Assembly (NCBI GenBank): GCA_045614605.1
Contig: JAZLDH010000015.1
Location: 178,023-242,022 of the forward strand
Source: Onthomorpha sp937906975
Lineage (GTDB): Bacteria; Bacteroidota; Bacteroidia; Bacteroidales; P3
Length of the DNA: 64,000 nucleotides
Direction: 5' to 3'
Shown here: one piece after another, positions 9,034-18,590 of the stretch
How the letters are laid out: every line of letters begins with the position of its first letter
How positions within the stretch are numbered: the first letter of the stretch is position 1
Translations under genes and position numbers: made by a program
The notes under the pieces: model-generated
Database searches by the model: none
Told to the model about the DNA's origin: nothing
What the model saw: the letters and a program-made list of their open reading frames with translations, nothing else

Positions 9034-10922
9034 TATTTTGTTTTTACTATTTTTCGTGTTTCTATTATTCCGTCTTTGCTTTCTACTCGTAAGATGTAGA
9101 TTCCTTGTTTTAAGCTTGAAAGGTCTATTTGATTTTCATAAGTGGAAAGCAGCTGTCTTCCGCTTATGTCTAATATTTGTTTTTCTATGCCTGATATTCC
9201 TTGAAAAAATATTTTTGATGAGGTTGGATTAGGATAGAAGTTAAAGTTTAATGCTTCGTTTTCGCTTTCTAATCCAACTAAGGCTTTGTATCCAAAGTAT
9301 GGTCTTATCATAACAGAGCCTTTAATGAATGATTGTTGCCAATCTACTCCTGCTTTTGAATAGGTGTATTGTGAAGAATTTGTGTTTCTGTCAAAGCCTA
9401 TGTTTAGATAGTCGTTACCTTTTGTTTCTATGCTAACAAAAAAATCTCCTTCTCCTAAGATTATGCCTTCTTCTAATTCATATCTTACAAATTTGTTTAG
9501 ACTATCGCTTACAGGTGTTAGCTTTTCTGTTTTGTGTATTAGGTTTAGTGGTTGATTTTCAAAAGAGGTCCATACGCAAAGGTAGAATGGTTTTAGATTT
9601 GCTTCATTCAATGCGGAATTAAAGTAAATATCTACTGCCGAAAGTGTGTCTTCTTGATTTAAGTGATAGGAAACGGCTAAGTGTGAGCCCGATATAGGTT
9701 CTACTCCTATGCCATTTTCTGCGCTTCCATCATCGTATGCAAAATAGTCTTCAAATTTTTGTGTGAATGTTATGGTGTCGTTTGCAGAAAGCACGTCTTG
9801 ACCTACTCCTTCTTTGATTGTGTGTGTGATTTTAAAGGTTTTCCAATCATCTGTCGTTAAATTGAAATCATAATTCACACTAGGGTTTGCGTGAGATACT
9901 GCATCTTGATATGTATGATTTACAATGTATGGTGAAATGTTTTCAAATCCTCCGTCATAAGCGTGAACAATATTTCCCGATGCGTCTTTTATGTCGTATT
10001 TGTATAGAGAACTTAATGCTTCTGAATGTAAATTCACTATTTTTATTTGTAATTTATCTGCTACTTCGTTTAAGGTGTATTGTTTTGCGGGAATGGATTG
10101 GTAACGTTTTAGCATTGATGGGGCGGTTTCAACAAAGGCTAATTCTCTTAGCGTTGAATCTGATTGATTTCTGTCTTTGTTTATGTAGATGTAGTCAATA
10201 TTCCACTGATCACAATTAGCTACGTATGCAACTTGCGGGTTGTTGTTTAAAGATGCAAGGTTGCGAAAACGAAATTTAAAATCCTTTATGAAATATTTGT
10301 CTTCTACTATTGGTATTAACACATATTTGTAGTAGGCTCCTTCTTGTGCAAAAAGCGTATCAAGAGGTATTCCTCCCATTGCCCATATTCTTTGCCAGCC
10401 GTCTTGTTCGCTATAAAATTCTAAGAGAATGGAATCTGCAGATGAGGGTGAAGAGCCTATTGTTTCCCATGGTTGTCCTCCGCCTCCTGCTGGCTGAATG
10501 TAAAAACTAAAATATATGGAATCTCCTTTTGATAATTTTTGTTTAGATGAGAGAGATGTAATTACGGAATCTAATCTTACAGGTTGGGATAAAAGGGTGT
10601 CTGCATTGAAGCTTGAAGTATTTGCTCCAGGATAAAGTTTTCCATAATTATCTATTGCATCTAAGGTTACTACTCCTATGGTTGGTGGATTGTATTGATA
10701 GTTAAAATTAACTATTGCATTACTTGATTGCCACTTTAAAGGATTTGGTAATCCTTGATAGTTGGAAAAATCCTCCACAAAGGGTAATTGATTGTAGTTT
10801 ATCGTATTATTTTTTGTGGTTTGTTGGTTTGTTGCATACGAAGAGGGAACTAAAATCAATTGTGCTTTGATTTGTGAGGTGATTTGTAATATTAAAAATA
10901 ATGTTATTATAATTCGTTTCAT
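9033..10922 (-). CDS. Secreted protein with T9SS type A sorting domain
   Basis: A 629-residue secreted protein with an N-terminal signal peptide (IIITLFLILQITSQIKAQ). The final 75 residues are a T9SS type A tail: FNFYPNPTSSKIFF, then the DISGRQLL strand and SLKQGIYILRV. Such cargo crosses the outer membrane by the type IX system and is usually anchored to the surface. The body is rich in Asn, Ser and Tyr and probably beta-sandwich; I recognise no catalytic domain in it. It overlaps the PASTA gene by 4 bp (ATGA) and rluD by 1 bp, so it is co-translated with housekeeping genes. Confidence 0.85.
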   Translation of the reverse strand: MKRIIITLFLILQITSQIKAQLILVPSSYATNQQTTKNNTINYNQLPFVEDFSNYQGLPNPLKWQSSNAIVNFNYQYNPPTIGVVTLDAIDNYGKLYPGANTSSFNADTLLSQPVRLDSVITSLSSKQKLSKGDSIYFSFYIQPAGGGGQPWETIGSSPSSADSILLEFYSEQDGWQRIWAMGGIPLDTLFAQEGAYYKYVLIPIVEDKYFIKDFKFRFRNLASLNNNPQVAYVANCDQWNIDYIYINKDRNQSDSTLRELAFVETAPSMLKRYQSIPAKQYTLNEVADKLQIKIVNLHSEALSSLYKYDIKDASGNIVHAYDGGFENISPYIVNHTYQDAVSHANPSVNYDFNLTTDDWKTFKITHTIKEGVGQDVLSANDTITFTQKFEDYFAYDDGSAENGIGVEPISGSHLAVSYHLNQEDTLSAVDIYFNSALNEANLKPFYLCVWTSFENQPLNLIHKTEKLTPVSDSLNKFVRYELEEGIILGEGDFFVSIETKGNDYLNIGFDRNTNSSQYTYSKAGVDWQQSFIKGSVMIRPYFGYKALVGLESENEALNFNFYPNPTSSKIFFQGISGIEKQILDISGRQLLSTYENQIDLSSLKQGIYILRVESKDGIIETRKIVKTK

Positions 10923-11785
10923 ATTTCAACGACATTGTTTCCACCATCTTCAACATCTGTCCATTCTTCGTATTGGTTTTGGTCTAAAATCAATTGCTCT
11001 TCAAAATCTCTCTTTAATTTCTTGTAATTATTCTTTGTGTCGTTTACAAAATATAAAGAAATTGTTGTTCCTAATGTTAGACCTTGGAATGTAGGTTGGT
11101 AACTTACTACTCTGGAATGGTTCTTGTCTTTTTTGCCTTCAAAATCTTTTTTACCAACATTAAGTCCTGCTGCCCACAACATGCGTTCTGCTTCTTCTTC
11201 TGTTTTGCCTAATATATCAGGCATGTTGGTTGTTGTTTGTGATTCTGTCATTTCTACCACCAAGTCTATAACTTCTCCTCGTGTTACTTTGGTGTGTTGT
11301 CTTATTGGCTTACCATTTTTTTGTTGTGCTACGACAATGTTTGGAATATCGCCTTGTACAAAATTGATATTACCTATTCTAAGTCCTATGTCTGTGATTG
11401 TTTGTACTGCTAACTTCAAACTCATGTCTATGCACGAAGGCATCTCTACCTCATCGCCAGAGAAAGATGCTATTGTAAGGTATATTTTTCTGCCTCTTTT
11501 GGCTTTGGAATTTGCTACCGGCTCTTGGCTTAATATTGTACCTGATGGTGTTTCTTCTTGATAGATAGAATCTATGATTACTACGTTGAACGGAGCCATT
11601 TCTTTCATTTGCTCTACTTCTTGCATTAATTTACCACTTATATCTGGCACAATATATTCTTTACCGTGTCGTGTGTAAATTTTTAATGATACAAACACCA
11701 ATAATAGTATAAGGAAAAAACTTGCTACTATTAACCCTAAATTAATAAAAAAGGATTTGCTTTTCAAAAAACTCTTAAATGACAT
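10919..11785 (-). CDS. Membrane-anchored PASTA domain protein
   Basis: One N-terminal transmembrane helix (about 14-35) is followed by three PASTA repeats: about 42-108 (VPDISGKLMQEVEQM), 112-180 (MPSCIDMSLKLAVQTI) and 184-255 (MPDILGKTEEEAERML). The tail of about 35 residues is polar and acidic. PASTA domains often sense peptidoglycan or mediate envelope protein contacts; unlike Gram-positive PknB or PBP2x, no kinase or transpeptidase domain is present. Second gene in the operon, 10 bp after the YugP-like gene and 4 bp overlapping the T9SS gene. Its role is not known. Confidence 0.88.
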   Translation of the reverse strand: MSFKSFLKSKSFFINLGLIVASFFLILLLVFVSLKIYTRHGKEYIVPDISGKLMQEVEQMKEMAPFNVVIIDSIYQEETPSGTILSQEPVANSKAKRGRKIYLTIASFSGDEVEMPSCIDMSLKLAVQTITDIGLRIGNINFVQGDIPNIVVAQQKNGKPIRQHTKVTRGEVIDLVVEMTESQTTTNMPDILGKTEEEAERMLWAAGLNVGKKDFEGKKDKNHSRVVSYQPTFQGLTLGTTISLYFVNDTKNNYKKLKRDFEEQLILDQNQYEEWTDVEDGGNNVVEI

Positions 11786-11795
11786 ACTTTATCTT

Positions 11796-12470
11796 TTAAT
11801 CATCATCTCTATTTCCTAAAAATATCATTACATAGTGCAGTAATGTTGCCAAAGATGACAAGGCTGCAATTACGTAAGTATAGGCTGCTAATTTTAATGC
11901 GTGTTTTGCTTTTGGTAATTGCTCAGAGGCAACAACACTATCTAGCCAATTTATTGCACGATTTGAGGCATTTATTTCAACAGGTAATGTGATAACACTA
12001 AATAATGTCGTTGTTGCGAAAAGTATTATACCTATTAATAGTAGGTTTGGAAAGGTATTTACCAATACAACGCCTGCTAAAAGTAGCCACATAACCCATC
12101 GAGAAGAAAAACTAACAACTGGAACTAATTTTGTGCGAAGTTGCAACCACGAATACGACTCCGCGTGTTGTATTGCATGTCCTGTTTCGTGTGCTGCTAC
12201 GGCTGCTGCTGCAATATGATTACCATAATAAACATCTCTCGACAAATTTATTACCTTTTTTGTAGGATCATAATGGTCTGTTAAGTGTCCTTCTGTGCAA
12301 TGTACGCTTACATCTAAAACATCATGATGTCTTAACATAATCTCTGCAATATCTTTTCCTGTCATATTGCCTTGAAGTTTTATTTTAGAATACTCCTTAA
12401 ATTTTGAGGACAATCTGCTTGAAACAATCGCACTTAACAGAGTTAATCCTATAAATACCATCAAATACAT
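11796..12470 (-). CDS. YugP-type membrane zinc metallopeptidase
   Basis: The protein has 224 residues with a zincin motif HETGH (AAAHETGHAIQHAE, about 92-105) and hydrophobic helices at 1-18, about 118-165 and about 190-215. This matches the YugP family (zinc metallopeptidase, formerly DUF1385-like neutral zinc metallopeptidase group). It is expected to sit in the inner membrane; substrates are unknown. It is the first gene of the nine-gene minus-strand run, with a -7 box TATTTTTG at 12503-12496 about 26 nt upstream. Confidence 0.87.
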   Translation of the reverse strand: MYLMVFIGLTLLSAIVSSRLSSKFKEYSKIKLQGNMTGKDIAEIMLRHHDVLDVSVHCTEGHLTDHYDPTKKVINLSRDVYYGNHIAAAAVAAHETGHAIQHAESYSWLQLRTKLVPVVSFSSRWVMWLLLAGVVLVNTFPNLLLIGIILFATTTLFSVITLPVEINASNRAINWLDSVVASEQLPKAKHALKLAAYTYVIAALSSLATLLHYVMIFLGNRDDD

Positions 12471-12495
12471 AGCGTTTTCTTTTAGTTTTAAAAAG

Positions 12496-12503
12496 CAAAA
12501 ATA
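12496..12503 (-). promoter_or_regulatory. -7 box for the nine-gene minus-strand run
   Basis: TATTTTTG on the minus strand matches TAnnTTTG and lies 26 nt upstream of the YugP-like ATG. It is the only clear promoter seen for the run ending at cinA. Confidence 0.45.
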
Positions 12504-12556
12504 ATAATTTTTGTTTGATTTATCGTTTTATTAAACGAATAAAGAAAAGGTTTTTG

Positions 12557-12564
12557 TATTTTTG
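12557..12564 (+). promoter_or_regulatory. -7 box upstream of yicC
   Basis: TATTTTTG matches TAnnTTTG, 34 nt before the yicC ATG, divergent from the promoter at 12503. A convincing -33 TTTG at the usual distance is not seen. Confidence 0.45.
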
Positions 12565-12597
12565 CGGTAATATTTTAATCTAATTTAACACTTTTTT

Positions 12598-13470
12598 ATG
12601 ATAAAATCGATGACAGGCTTTGGAAAAGCCTCAAAAGAAATAGGAAACCAAATTTTAAAAGTAGAAATAAAATCTCTAAACAGCAAACAATTTGACGCAA
12701 GTCTAAAAATACCTTCAAAATGGAGAGAATTAGAATTGGAAATAAGAAACATACTACTTGATTCTCTTATAAAAGGAAAAATAGACTGCTCTATATCTGT
12801 AGAAACTAACAAAGAACTTTCTGTAAACAAAATAAACGAAGAATTAGTTAAACAAACATATCAACATTTACATCAGTTGGCAAGTGAAGTTGGTGCAAAT
12901 ACCGATAGATTGTTTGAATATGTTTTATCCTTACCTGAAATTAGAAATAGCGAAACAGAGAATCAACTATCAGAAGAGGAAAAAGCAACATTTCTTTCAA
13001 TGATAAAAGAGGCTATTGCTTGCTTTAATAACTATAGAGAAACAGAGGGTGCAATTTTAGAAAAAGATTTTGTTGAAAGAATCAATATAATAGAAAACCT
13101 ACTTAAAGAAATTCCTCAATATGAAGAAGAAAGATGCAACAAAATTAAAGCAAAATTAATTTCAAAACTAAAAGAACTTTCAATAGAAGATGTAAACGAA
13201 AATCGTTTAGAGCAAGAAATGATTTACTATCTTGAAAAACTTGATGTAACAGAAGAAAAAGTTAGATTATCTCAACATCTTGAATATTTCAAACAATGTA
13301 TGGCAAACGAAACTAACCAAGGAAAGAAATTAGGATTCATAGCTCAAGAAATCGGAAGAGAGATAAATACACTTGGCTCTAAGGCAAACAACGCCGATAT
13401 GCAGACTATTGTTGTTAAAATGAAAGATGAATTAGAAAAAATAAAAGAACAGTTAGCAAATATCTTATAA
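12598..13470 (+). CDS. yicC: YicC family endoribonuclease
   Basis: A 290-residue protein opening with the family signature MIKSMTGFGKASKE and closing with the DUF1732-type C-terminus (KLGFIAQEIGREINTLGSKANN). YicC proteins are hexameric RNases implicated in small-RNA turnover. Length and both end motifs are intact. The stop codon overlaps the start of the TPR gene (TAATG), and the block continues through a glycosyltransferase and wecB with ATGA overlaps, so yicC heads a plus-strand operon. Confidence 0.9.
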   Translation: MIKSMTGFGKASKEIGNQILKVEIKSLNSKQFDASLKIPSKWRELELEIRNILLDSLIKGKIDCSISVETNKELSVNKINEELVKQTYQHLHQLASEVGANTDRLFEYVLSLPEIRNSETENQLSEEEKATFLSMIKEAIACFNNYRETEGAILEKDFVERINIIENLLKEIPQYEEERCNKIKAKLISKLKELSIEDVNENRLEQEMIYYLEKLDVTEEKVRLSQHLEYFKQCMANETNQGKKLGFIAQEIGREINTLGSKANNADMQTIVVKMKDELEKIKEQLANIL

Positions 13471-15266
13471 TGAAAAAGCTACTCTTTATTCTATTTTGCT
13501 TATTGTCGTTTAATCCCCTTTTTTCGCAAACTCTAACAGAATTAGAGCAAGCAAGACTTTTAAAAGAAAAAGGGGAAATAAATGCAGCTATAGATATGTA
13601 TAAAGAGTTCATTAAACAAAACTCTCAAAACAGCGAGTTGTATCTTTATCTAAGCGATTGCTATTTTCTAATTGGAGAAGACAAAGAAGCAGAAAAGTAT
13701 TTAAAAAAGGCAGAAAAGATTTCGCCAAATGATTACAAAATAAAAACAAAACTTTATCTGCTTTATGAACAAACAGGTCAAAACAACAAAAAAGAAAAAC
13801 TACTAAAAAAATTACTTTCTGAGCTAAAAGCTAATAATTCTGACATTCTCGCTTTAGGAAATGAGTTTATTGTAAAAAGACATTGGGCAGAAGCAAAAAT
13901 GGTTTTCCTAAAAGGGCGAGAATTAATTTACGATAACACCGCTTATACTTGGCAATTGAGTAACATCTTCGCACAAGAGGGTGATTATGCAAACATCGCA
14001 AAGGAGTATTTCCTACAATTGGAAAACAATCCTGCAACTTTAAAACAAATTCAAGCTAATCTTTCTGGGCTTTTTGCGAACAACCAAGACATAGCACCAA
14101 TTGTAGAAAAGCAATGGGAGGCTTATTGGAAGAAAAACAAGAATAATCCGTATTTTGCTCAGTTTGGAATATGGCTTTTTAATCAAACAAAACAATACAA
14201 CAAGTCATTTGAATTAGCAAAACTAATAGATGAGAAATTTGAAAACGGCATCGGCTCAACAATGCTAACATTTGGAGAAGACATGCTAAATTCTAACAAC
14301 ATAGACTACGCTTTAAACGCTTCTAATTATATGTTGAAAAAAGGAAAAGAATCACCTTTTTATCAAAAATCAAAAATTCTTTCTTTATCTCTAACCTACA
14401 AACAATTTTTATCAAAATCCCTTAAAACAGAAGCCGACTTAACTTCAATAGAAAACGATTTCAACGAATTTTTCAAGGAATTTTCTTACTCAAAAGAAAC
14501 ATTTGAAATAATACTGCAAATGGGAAATTTCTTTGCCTTTTACATCAATAAACCACAAGAGGCAGTTGATATGCTAGAGGAAGCAATAAATAAAGGATTA
14601 TCCACAAATCAAAAAGGAGAAATAAAGCTTTTACTTGCCAAGATATACAATCGCTACGGAGATATGTGGCAAGCGAGTCTTTATTGCTCACAAGTAGAGC
14701 AGGATTGCAAAAATAATTATTTGGCAGACGAAGCAAAACTTCTTAAAGCTATGTTTTCTTATTACAACAACGAAATTCCTTGGGCTCTATCGCAGTTTAA
14801 AGCCCTTCGTTCTTCAACAACAAAACTTATTGCAAACGATGCAATGAGCTACAGCATACTTATAGAAGAGAATATCGACCAAGACAGTACATATAACAGT
14901 TTAAAACTATTTGCTTATGCAGAAAGAGAAATAGAATACAACAACTTAGAACTTGCCGAAGCGTACTTAGATTCAATAAATACCTCATATCTTTATCACC
15001 CTCTTTTTGATGAGGTTTTACTTTTACGAGCAAAAATAAATATTTCAAAGAAAGATTTTAATAAAGCTAAGGAATATTTAAACGAAATCGTAAAAAAATA
15101 TCCTTACGACTTAACAGCAGATGACGCCTTATACATTCTAAGTGAGATTTACCTAAATCATTTAAATGAAAAGGCATTAGCAAAAGAAATATTAGAGAAA
15201 ATAATTCTTGATTACCCAAATAGCATTTATGTAATCGAGGCTAGAAAAACCCTTAACGGATTATGA
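13470..15266 (+). CDS. Secreted tetratricopeptide repeat protein
   Basis: A 598-residue protein with a signal peptide (LLFILFCLLSFNPLFSQ). TPR-like helical repeats fill most of the chain, clearest at 19-105 (ELEQARLLKEKGEINAAIDM) and near the C-terminus (about 480-595), where an Outer membrane lipoprotein BamD-like arrangement ends in YPNSIYVIEARKTL. It is probably periplasmic and acts as a scaffold. It overlaps yicC by 1 bp and the glycosyltransferase gene by 4 bp (ATGA). A CAAAG/CTAAG pair 21 bp apart lies inside it at 15046-15071. The partner protein is unknown. Confidence 0.82.
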   Translation: MKKLLFILFCLLSFNPLFSQTLTELEQARLLKEKGEINAAIDMYKEFIKQNSQNSELYLYLSDCYFLIGEDKEAEKYLKKAEKISPNDYKIKTKLYLLYEQTGQNNKKEKLLKKLLSELKANNSDILALGNEFIVKRHWAEAKMVFLKGRELIYDNTAYTWQLSNIFAQEGDYANIAKEYFLQLENNPATLKQIQANLSGLFANNQDIAPIVEKQWEAYWKKNKNNPYFAQFGIWLFNQTKQYNKSFELAKLIDEKFENGIGSTMLTFGEDMLNSNNIDYALNASNYMLKKGKESPFYQKSKILSLSLTYKQFLSKSLKTEADLTSIENDFNEFFKEFSYSKETFEIILQMGNFFAFYINKPQEAVDMLEEAINKGLSTNQKGEIKLLLAKIYNRYGDMWQASLYCSQVEQDCKNNYLADEAKLLKAMFSYYNNEIPWALSQFKALRSSTTKLIANDAMSYSILIEENIDQDSTYNSLKLFAYAEREIEYNNLELAEAYLDSINTSYLYHPLFDEVLLLRAKINISKKDFNKAKEYLNEIVKKYPYDLTADDALYILSEIYLNHLNEKALAKEILEKIILDYPNSIYVIEARKTLNGL

Positions 15267-16489
15267 AATTATTAATACTTACACAATATTTTCCACCAGA
15301 AATAGGAGCGCCGCAAAATCGTTTATTCGAACTTGCAATACGTTTACAAAAAAAAGGAATCGATGTAAGCGTTTTGACAGCTATGCCAAACTATCCTCAA
15401 ATGAAGATACATGAAAATTATAAAGGCAAATGCTACTGCAAAGAAACCCTTAGCAATCTTGAAGTACATAGAGCATGGATTTATGTTTCGCAATCCAAAG
15501 CTGTAATCTCACGATTGTTAAATTATTTCTCCTTTGTAATAAGTGCTTTCTTTGTTGGATTATTTAAAATCAAAAAACAAGATGTTTTAATGGTTGAAAG
15601 TCCACCTCTTTTCCTTGGGATAACAGCATATTTACTTGCCAAGCTAAAAGGAGCTAAAATGATATTTAACGTTTCTGACCTTTGGCCAGAGAGTGCTGAG
15701 AAATTAGAAATTATAAGCAATAAAACACTTCTATCAATGGCGACAAAATTAGAAGAATTTTGTTATCGCAAAGCCGCATTAGTAAGTGGACAAACACAAG
15801 GCATAGTAAAAAATATCTCAAGTAGATTTCCAGAAAAGAAAGTCTATTGGTTGAAAAACGGAGTTGATATAAACTTTTACGATGTCAATAAAACGATAGA
15901 AGAAAACGCTTGGAGAAAAGAGCATAACTATACTTGTGAAGATTTTATTCTCTTTTATGGAGGAATAATTGGACATGCACAAGGATTAGATGTAATACTT
16001 AATGCTGCAAAACAATTAGAAAATTACGAAAACATTAAATTCGTATTATTAGGTAATGGCCCTGAAAAAGAAAGACTATTAAAACTAAAAGCAGAATTAA
16101 GATTAAACAACTTACAATTCTATGATGCAGTACCGAAAAGCCAAATGCAAAAAATTATAATGGACACTAACGCAAGCATTATACCACTAAAACGACTTGA
16201 CTTATTCAAAGGAGCAATCCCTTCTAAGATATTTGAAAACCTTGCTTTGAAAAAACCAATTATTTTGGGAGTTGAAGGAGAGGCAAAGGAGTTATTTATT
16301 CAGCAAGGCAAGTGCGGAGTTTCCTTTACACCAGAAGACAGCGAAGATTTAGCAAAACAAATTTTACATCTCTACAACAATCCTGACTTAGTTAAAGAAT
16401 TAGGAGAAAATGGATTAGCATACGTTAGCGAAAACTTCAATAGAGATAAGATTGCAGAAGACTTTTTTAAGCAAATAAGTAGTTTATGA
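15263..16489 (+). CDS. Family 4 glycosyltransferase (WbuB-like)
   Basis: A 408-residue GT-B fold enzyme. The N-terminal acceptor domain begins LLILTQYFPPEIGAPQNRLFEL, typical of WbuB-type transferases of O-antigen or capsule loci. The C-terminal donor domain contains GGIIGHAQGLDVILNAA (about 233-250) and a nucleotide-sugar region around 320-350 ending in FENLALKKPIILG. It probably adds an amino sugar to a lipid-linked glycan. It is coupled to wecB by an ATGA overlap, consistent with use of a ManNAc-type precursor. Confidence 0.87.
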   Translation: MKLLILTQYFPPEIGAPQNRLFELAIRLQKKGIDVSVLTAMPNYPQMKIHENYKGKCYCKETLSNLEVHRAWIYVSQSKAVISRLLNYFSFVISAFFVGLFKIKKQDVLMVESPPLFLGITAYLLAKLKGAKMIFNVSDLWPESAEKLEIISNKTLLSMATKLEEFCYRKAALVSGQTQGIVKNISSRFPEKKVYWLKNGVDINFYDVNKTIEENAWRKEHNYTCEDFILFYGGIIGHAQGLDVILNAAKQLENYENIKFVLLGNGPEKERLLKLKAELRLNNLQFYDAVPKSQMQKIIMDTNASIIPLKRLDLFKGAIPSKIFENLALKKPIILGVEGEAKELFIQQGKCGVSFTPEDSEDLAKQILHLYNNPDLVKELGENGLAYVSENFNRDKIAEDFFKQISSL

Positions 16490-17598
16490 AAATAATCACA
16501 ATAATAGGTGCAAGACCTCAAATAATAAAAGCCTCAGCTATAAGCAGGGCAATAAAGAACTTTTATTCTGACAAAATAGAAGAAATAATCGTTCACACAG
16601 GACAGCATTATGATGAAAACATGTCCGAAATCTTTTTTAGAGAACTTGAAATCCCTCGTCCAAAATACCAATTATCCGTAGGAAGTGGTAAACATGGAGC
16701 ACAAACTGCCAAGATGATTGAAAAGATTGAAGAAGTCCTTGAAACAGAACAGCCAAATGCTATCATAGTATATGGAGATACTAACTCAACTCTTGCAGGA
16801 GCAATAGCCGCATCGAAGATTCACATTCCAATAATACACATAGAAGCAGGCTTACGTTCATTTGACAAAGCAATGCCAGAGGAAATAAACCGCATACTTT
16901 GCGATCACTGCTCTACCCTACTATTTTCTCCTACAATTCACGGATATAACAACCTTTTAAAAGAAGGATTCTCCTCTGAAATCACAGATAATCCAACAGC
17001 AGACAAGCCAAACATTTATCATTGTGGCGACATAATGTATGATAACACAACTTACTTTTCACAAAAAATAGAAAACTCAGAATGTAACTACAAAAACTTC
17101 ATACTATGCACCATTCACCGAAACACAAACACAGACGACAAACATAGACTCAAAAACATATTTGATGCAATACTTGAACTCTCAAAACAAAAAGAGATAA
17201 TCTTGCCACTACACCCAAGAACAAAAAAAATGCTTCCACAAATGCTATCAGAAGAATACGTAAACAAAATATACAACACCTCATCTATCAAAATAATTGA
17301 GCCAGTTTCTTTCTTGGAAATGATAAAACTTGAAAGCAATGCCGACTTAATCATTACCGATTCGGGAGGAGTACAAAAAGAAGCCTTTTTCTTGAAAAAG
17401 CCATGCGTGATATTACGCTCTACAACCGAATGGAAAGAAATCGTTGAAGTAGGAAACGCAGCAATATGTGATGCGAACTATTCGTTAATCATAGAACAAA
17501 CAAATAAATTCTTAAACAATCCGCCACAATCCTATCCACCAATATTTGGAGACGGACAAGCAGCGAAATTTATATGTGAACAAATAATAAAACTCTAA
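16486..17598 (+). CDS. wecB: Non-hydrolysing UDP-N-acetylglucosamine 2-epimerase
   Basis: A 370-residue enzyme with the WecB/MnaA hallmarks: IITIIGARPQIIKASA at the start, HTGQHYDENMS near 37, VYGDTNSTLAGA near 98, HIEAGLRSFDKAMPEEINR near 116 and LIITDSGGVQKEAFFL near 285. It interconverts UDP-GlcNAc and UDP-ManNAc for surface polysaccharide synthesis. The upstream GT4 gene overlaps by 4 bp, suggesting a shared pathway, although no full polysaccharide locus is present here. Confidence 0.93.
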   Translation: MKIITIIGARPQIIKASAISRAIKNFYSDKIEEIIVHTGQHYDENMSEIFFRELEIPRPKYQLSVGSGKHGAQTAKMIEKIEEVLETEQPNAIIVYGDTNSTLAGAIAASKIHIPIIHIEAGLRSFDKAMPEEINRILCDHCSTLLFSPTIHGYNNLLKEGFSSEITDNPTADKPNIYHCGDIMYDNTTYFSQKIENSECNYKNFILCTIHRNTNTDDKHRLKNIFDAILELSKQKEIILPLHPRTKKMLPQMLSEEYVNKIYNTSSIKIIEPVSFLEMIKLESNADLIITDSGGVQKEAFFLKKPCVILRSTTEWKEIVEVGNAAICDANYSLIIEQTNKFLNNPPQSYPPIFGDGQAAKFICEQIIKL

Positions 17599-17607
17599 AT
17601 AGAAATT

Positions 17608-18582
17608 ATGCATACATTAGAACAACTTGAACAAGAGGCGATAAAATTAATTGAAGAAACCTCTTTCTTAAAAGAACCTTTAACCCTTTACGAACCAATT
17701 GAGTATGGAATGAAACAAGGAGGCAAAAGAATACGACCACTCCTATGTTTAATAGCAGCAGATATGTTTTCACAAGATGTAGCAAAAGCAAAATCAGCAG
17801 CAATCGCTGTTGAAGTTTTACATAACTTCACTTTGTTACACGATGACATAATGGACCAATCACCATTACGCAGAGGAAAAGAAACAGTCTATAAAAAATT
17901 CAATTCCAATAAAGCAATCCTTTCAGGAGACACAATGTTTGCCCTTGCATACAAGTATCTACTTGATTACGACAAAGACATAGCAAAAGACCTTGTAGAA
18001 ATTCTAACACAAGCCTCAATAGAGGTTTGCGAAGGACAAGCCTTTGACATGGAATTTGAAACAAGAAATGACGTAAGCATAGAAGAATACATCAATATGA
18101 TACGTTTAAAAACAGGAGTCTTGCTTTCTTGCGCATTAAGACTTGGAGCTGTAACAGCAAACTGCACAAAAGAAAACCTTGTTTTGCTTGATGAATTTGC
18201 ACAAAACATAGGAATAGCCTTCCAAATCCAAGATGACATTTTGGATTGTTGGAGTGATTTAGAAGTTTTCGGAAAAGTAACAGGCAAAGACATAGTTGAT
18301 AACAAAAAAACCTTCCTTTACCTAAAAGCACTCGAAATTGGAAGCGACAGACAACAAAATATTTTAAAAGAGCTCTATTCTTCTAAAAATTTTGAAAGCA
18401 CTCAAAAAGAGCAAGTCGTAAAATCAATATACGAAGATTTGAAAATAAAAGAAATTGCTAAAAAAGAAATGGTGTATTATCATAATTTAGCAATTCAATC
18501 GTTAGAGAAAATAAACATAGACCAAGAAAGAAAAGAAAATCTAAGGTTATTTTCAGAAAAATTAATGAATAGAAATAAATAA
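17608..18582 (+). CDS. Polyprenyl (isoprenyl diphosphate) synthase
   Basis: A trans-isoprenyl diphosphate synthase of 324 residues. It has GGKRIRPLLCL (about 39-49), the first Asp-rich motif LLHDDIMDQSPLRRG (about 75-89, DDxxD) and the second FQIQDDILDCWSD (about 204-216). It condenses IPP with an allylic diphosphate to make quinone or undecaprenyl precursors. The DDxxD spacing without extra residues fits long-chain synthases, but chain length cannot be read safely. It follows wecB by 9 bp and precedes clpP by 8 bp. Confidence 0.9.
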   Translation: MHTLEQLEQEAIKLIEETSFLKEPLTLYEPIEYGMKQGGKRIRPLLCLIAADMFSQDVAKAKSAAIAVEVLHNFTLLHDDIMDQSPLRRGKETVYKKFNSNKAILSGDTMFALAYKYLLDYDKDIAKDLVEILTQASIEVCEGQAFDMEFETRNDVSIEEYINMIRLKTGVLLSCALRLGAVTANCTKENLVLLDEFAQNIGIAFQIQDDILDCWSDLEVFGKVTGKDIVDNKKTFLYLKALEIGSDRQQNILKELYSSKNFESTQKEQVVKSIYEDLKIKEIAKKEMVYYHNLAIQSLEKINIDQERKENLRLFSEKLMNRNK

Positions 18583-18590
18583 TTAACGAT

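Noticed and set aside
16224..16249. CTAAG/CTTTG pair 21 bp apart inside the glycosyltransferase gene
   Set aside because: Only two words, and the spacer is not unusually A/T-rich; about one such pair is expected by chance.
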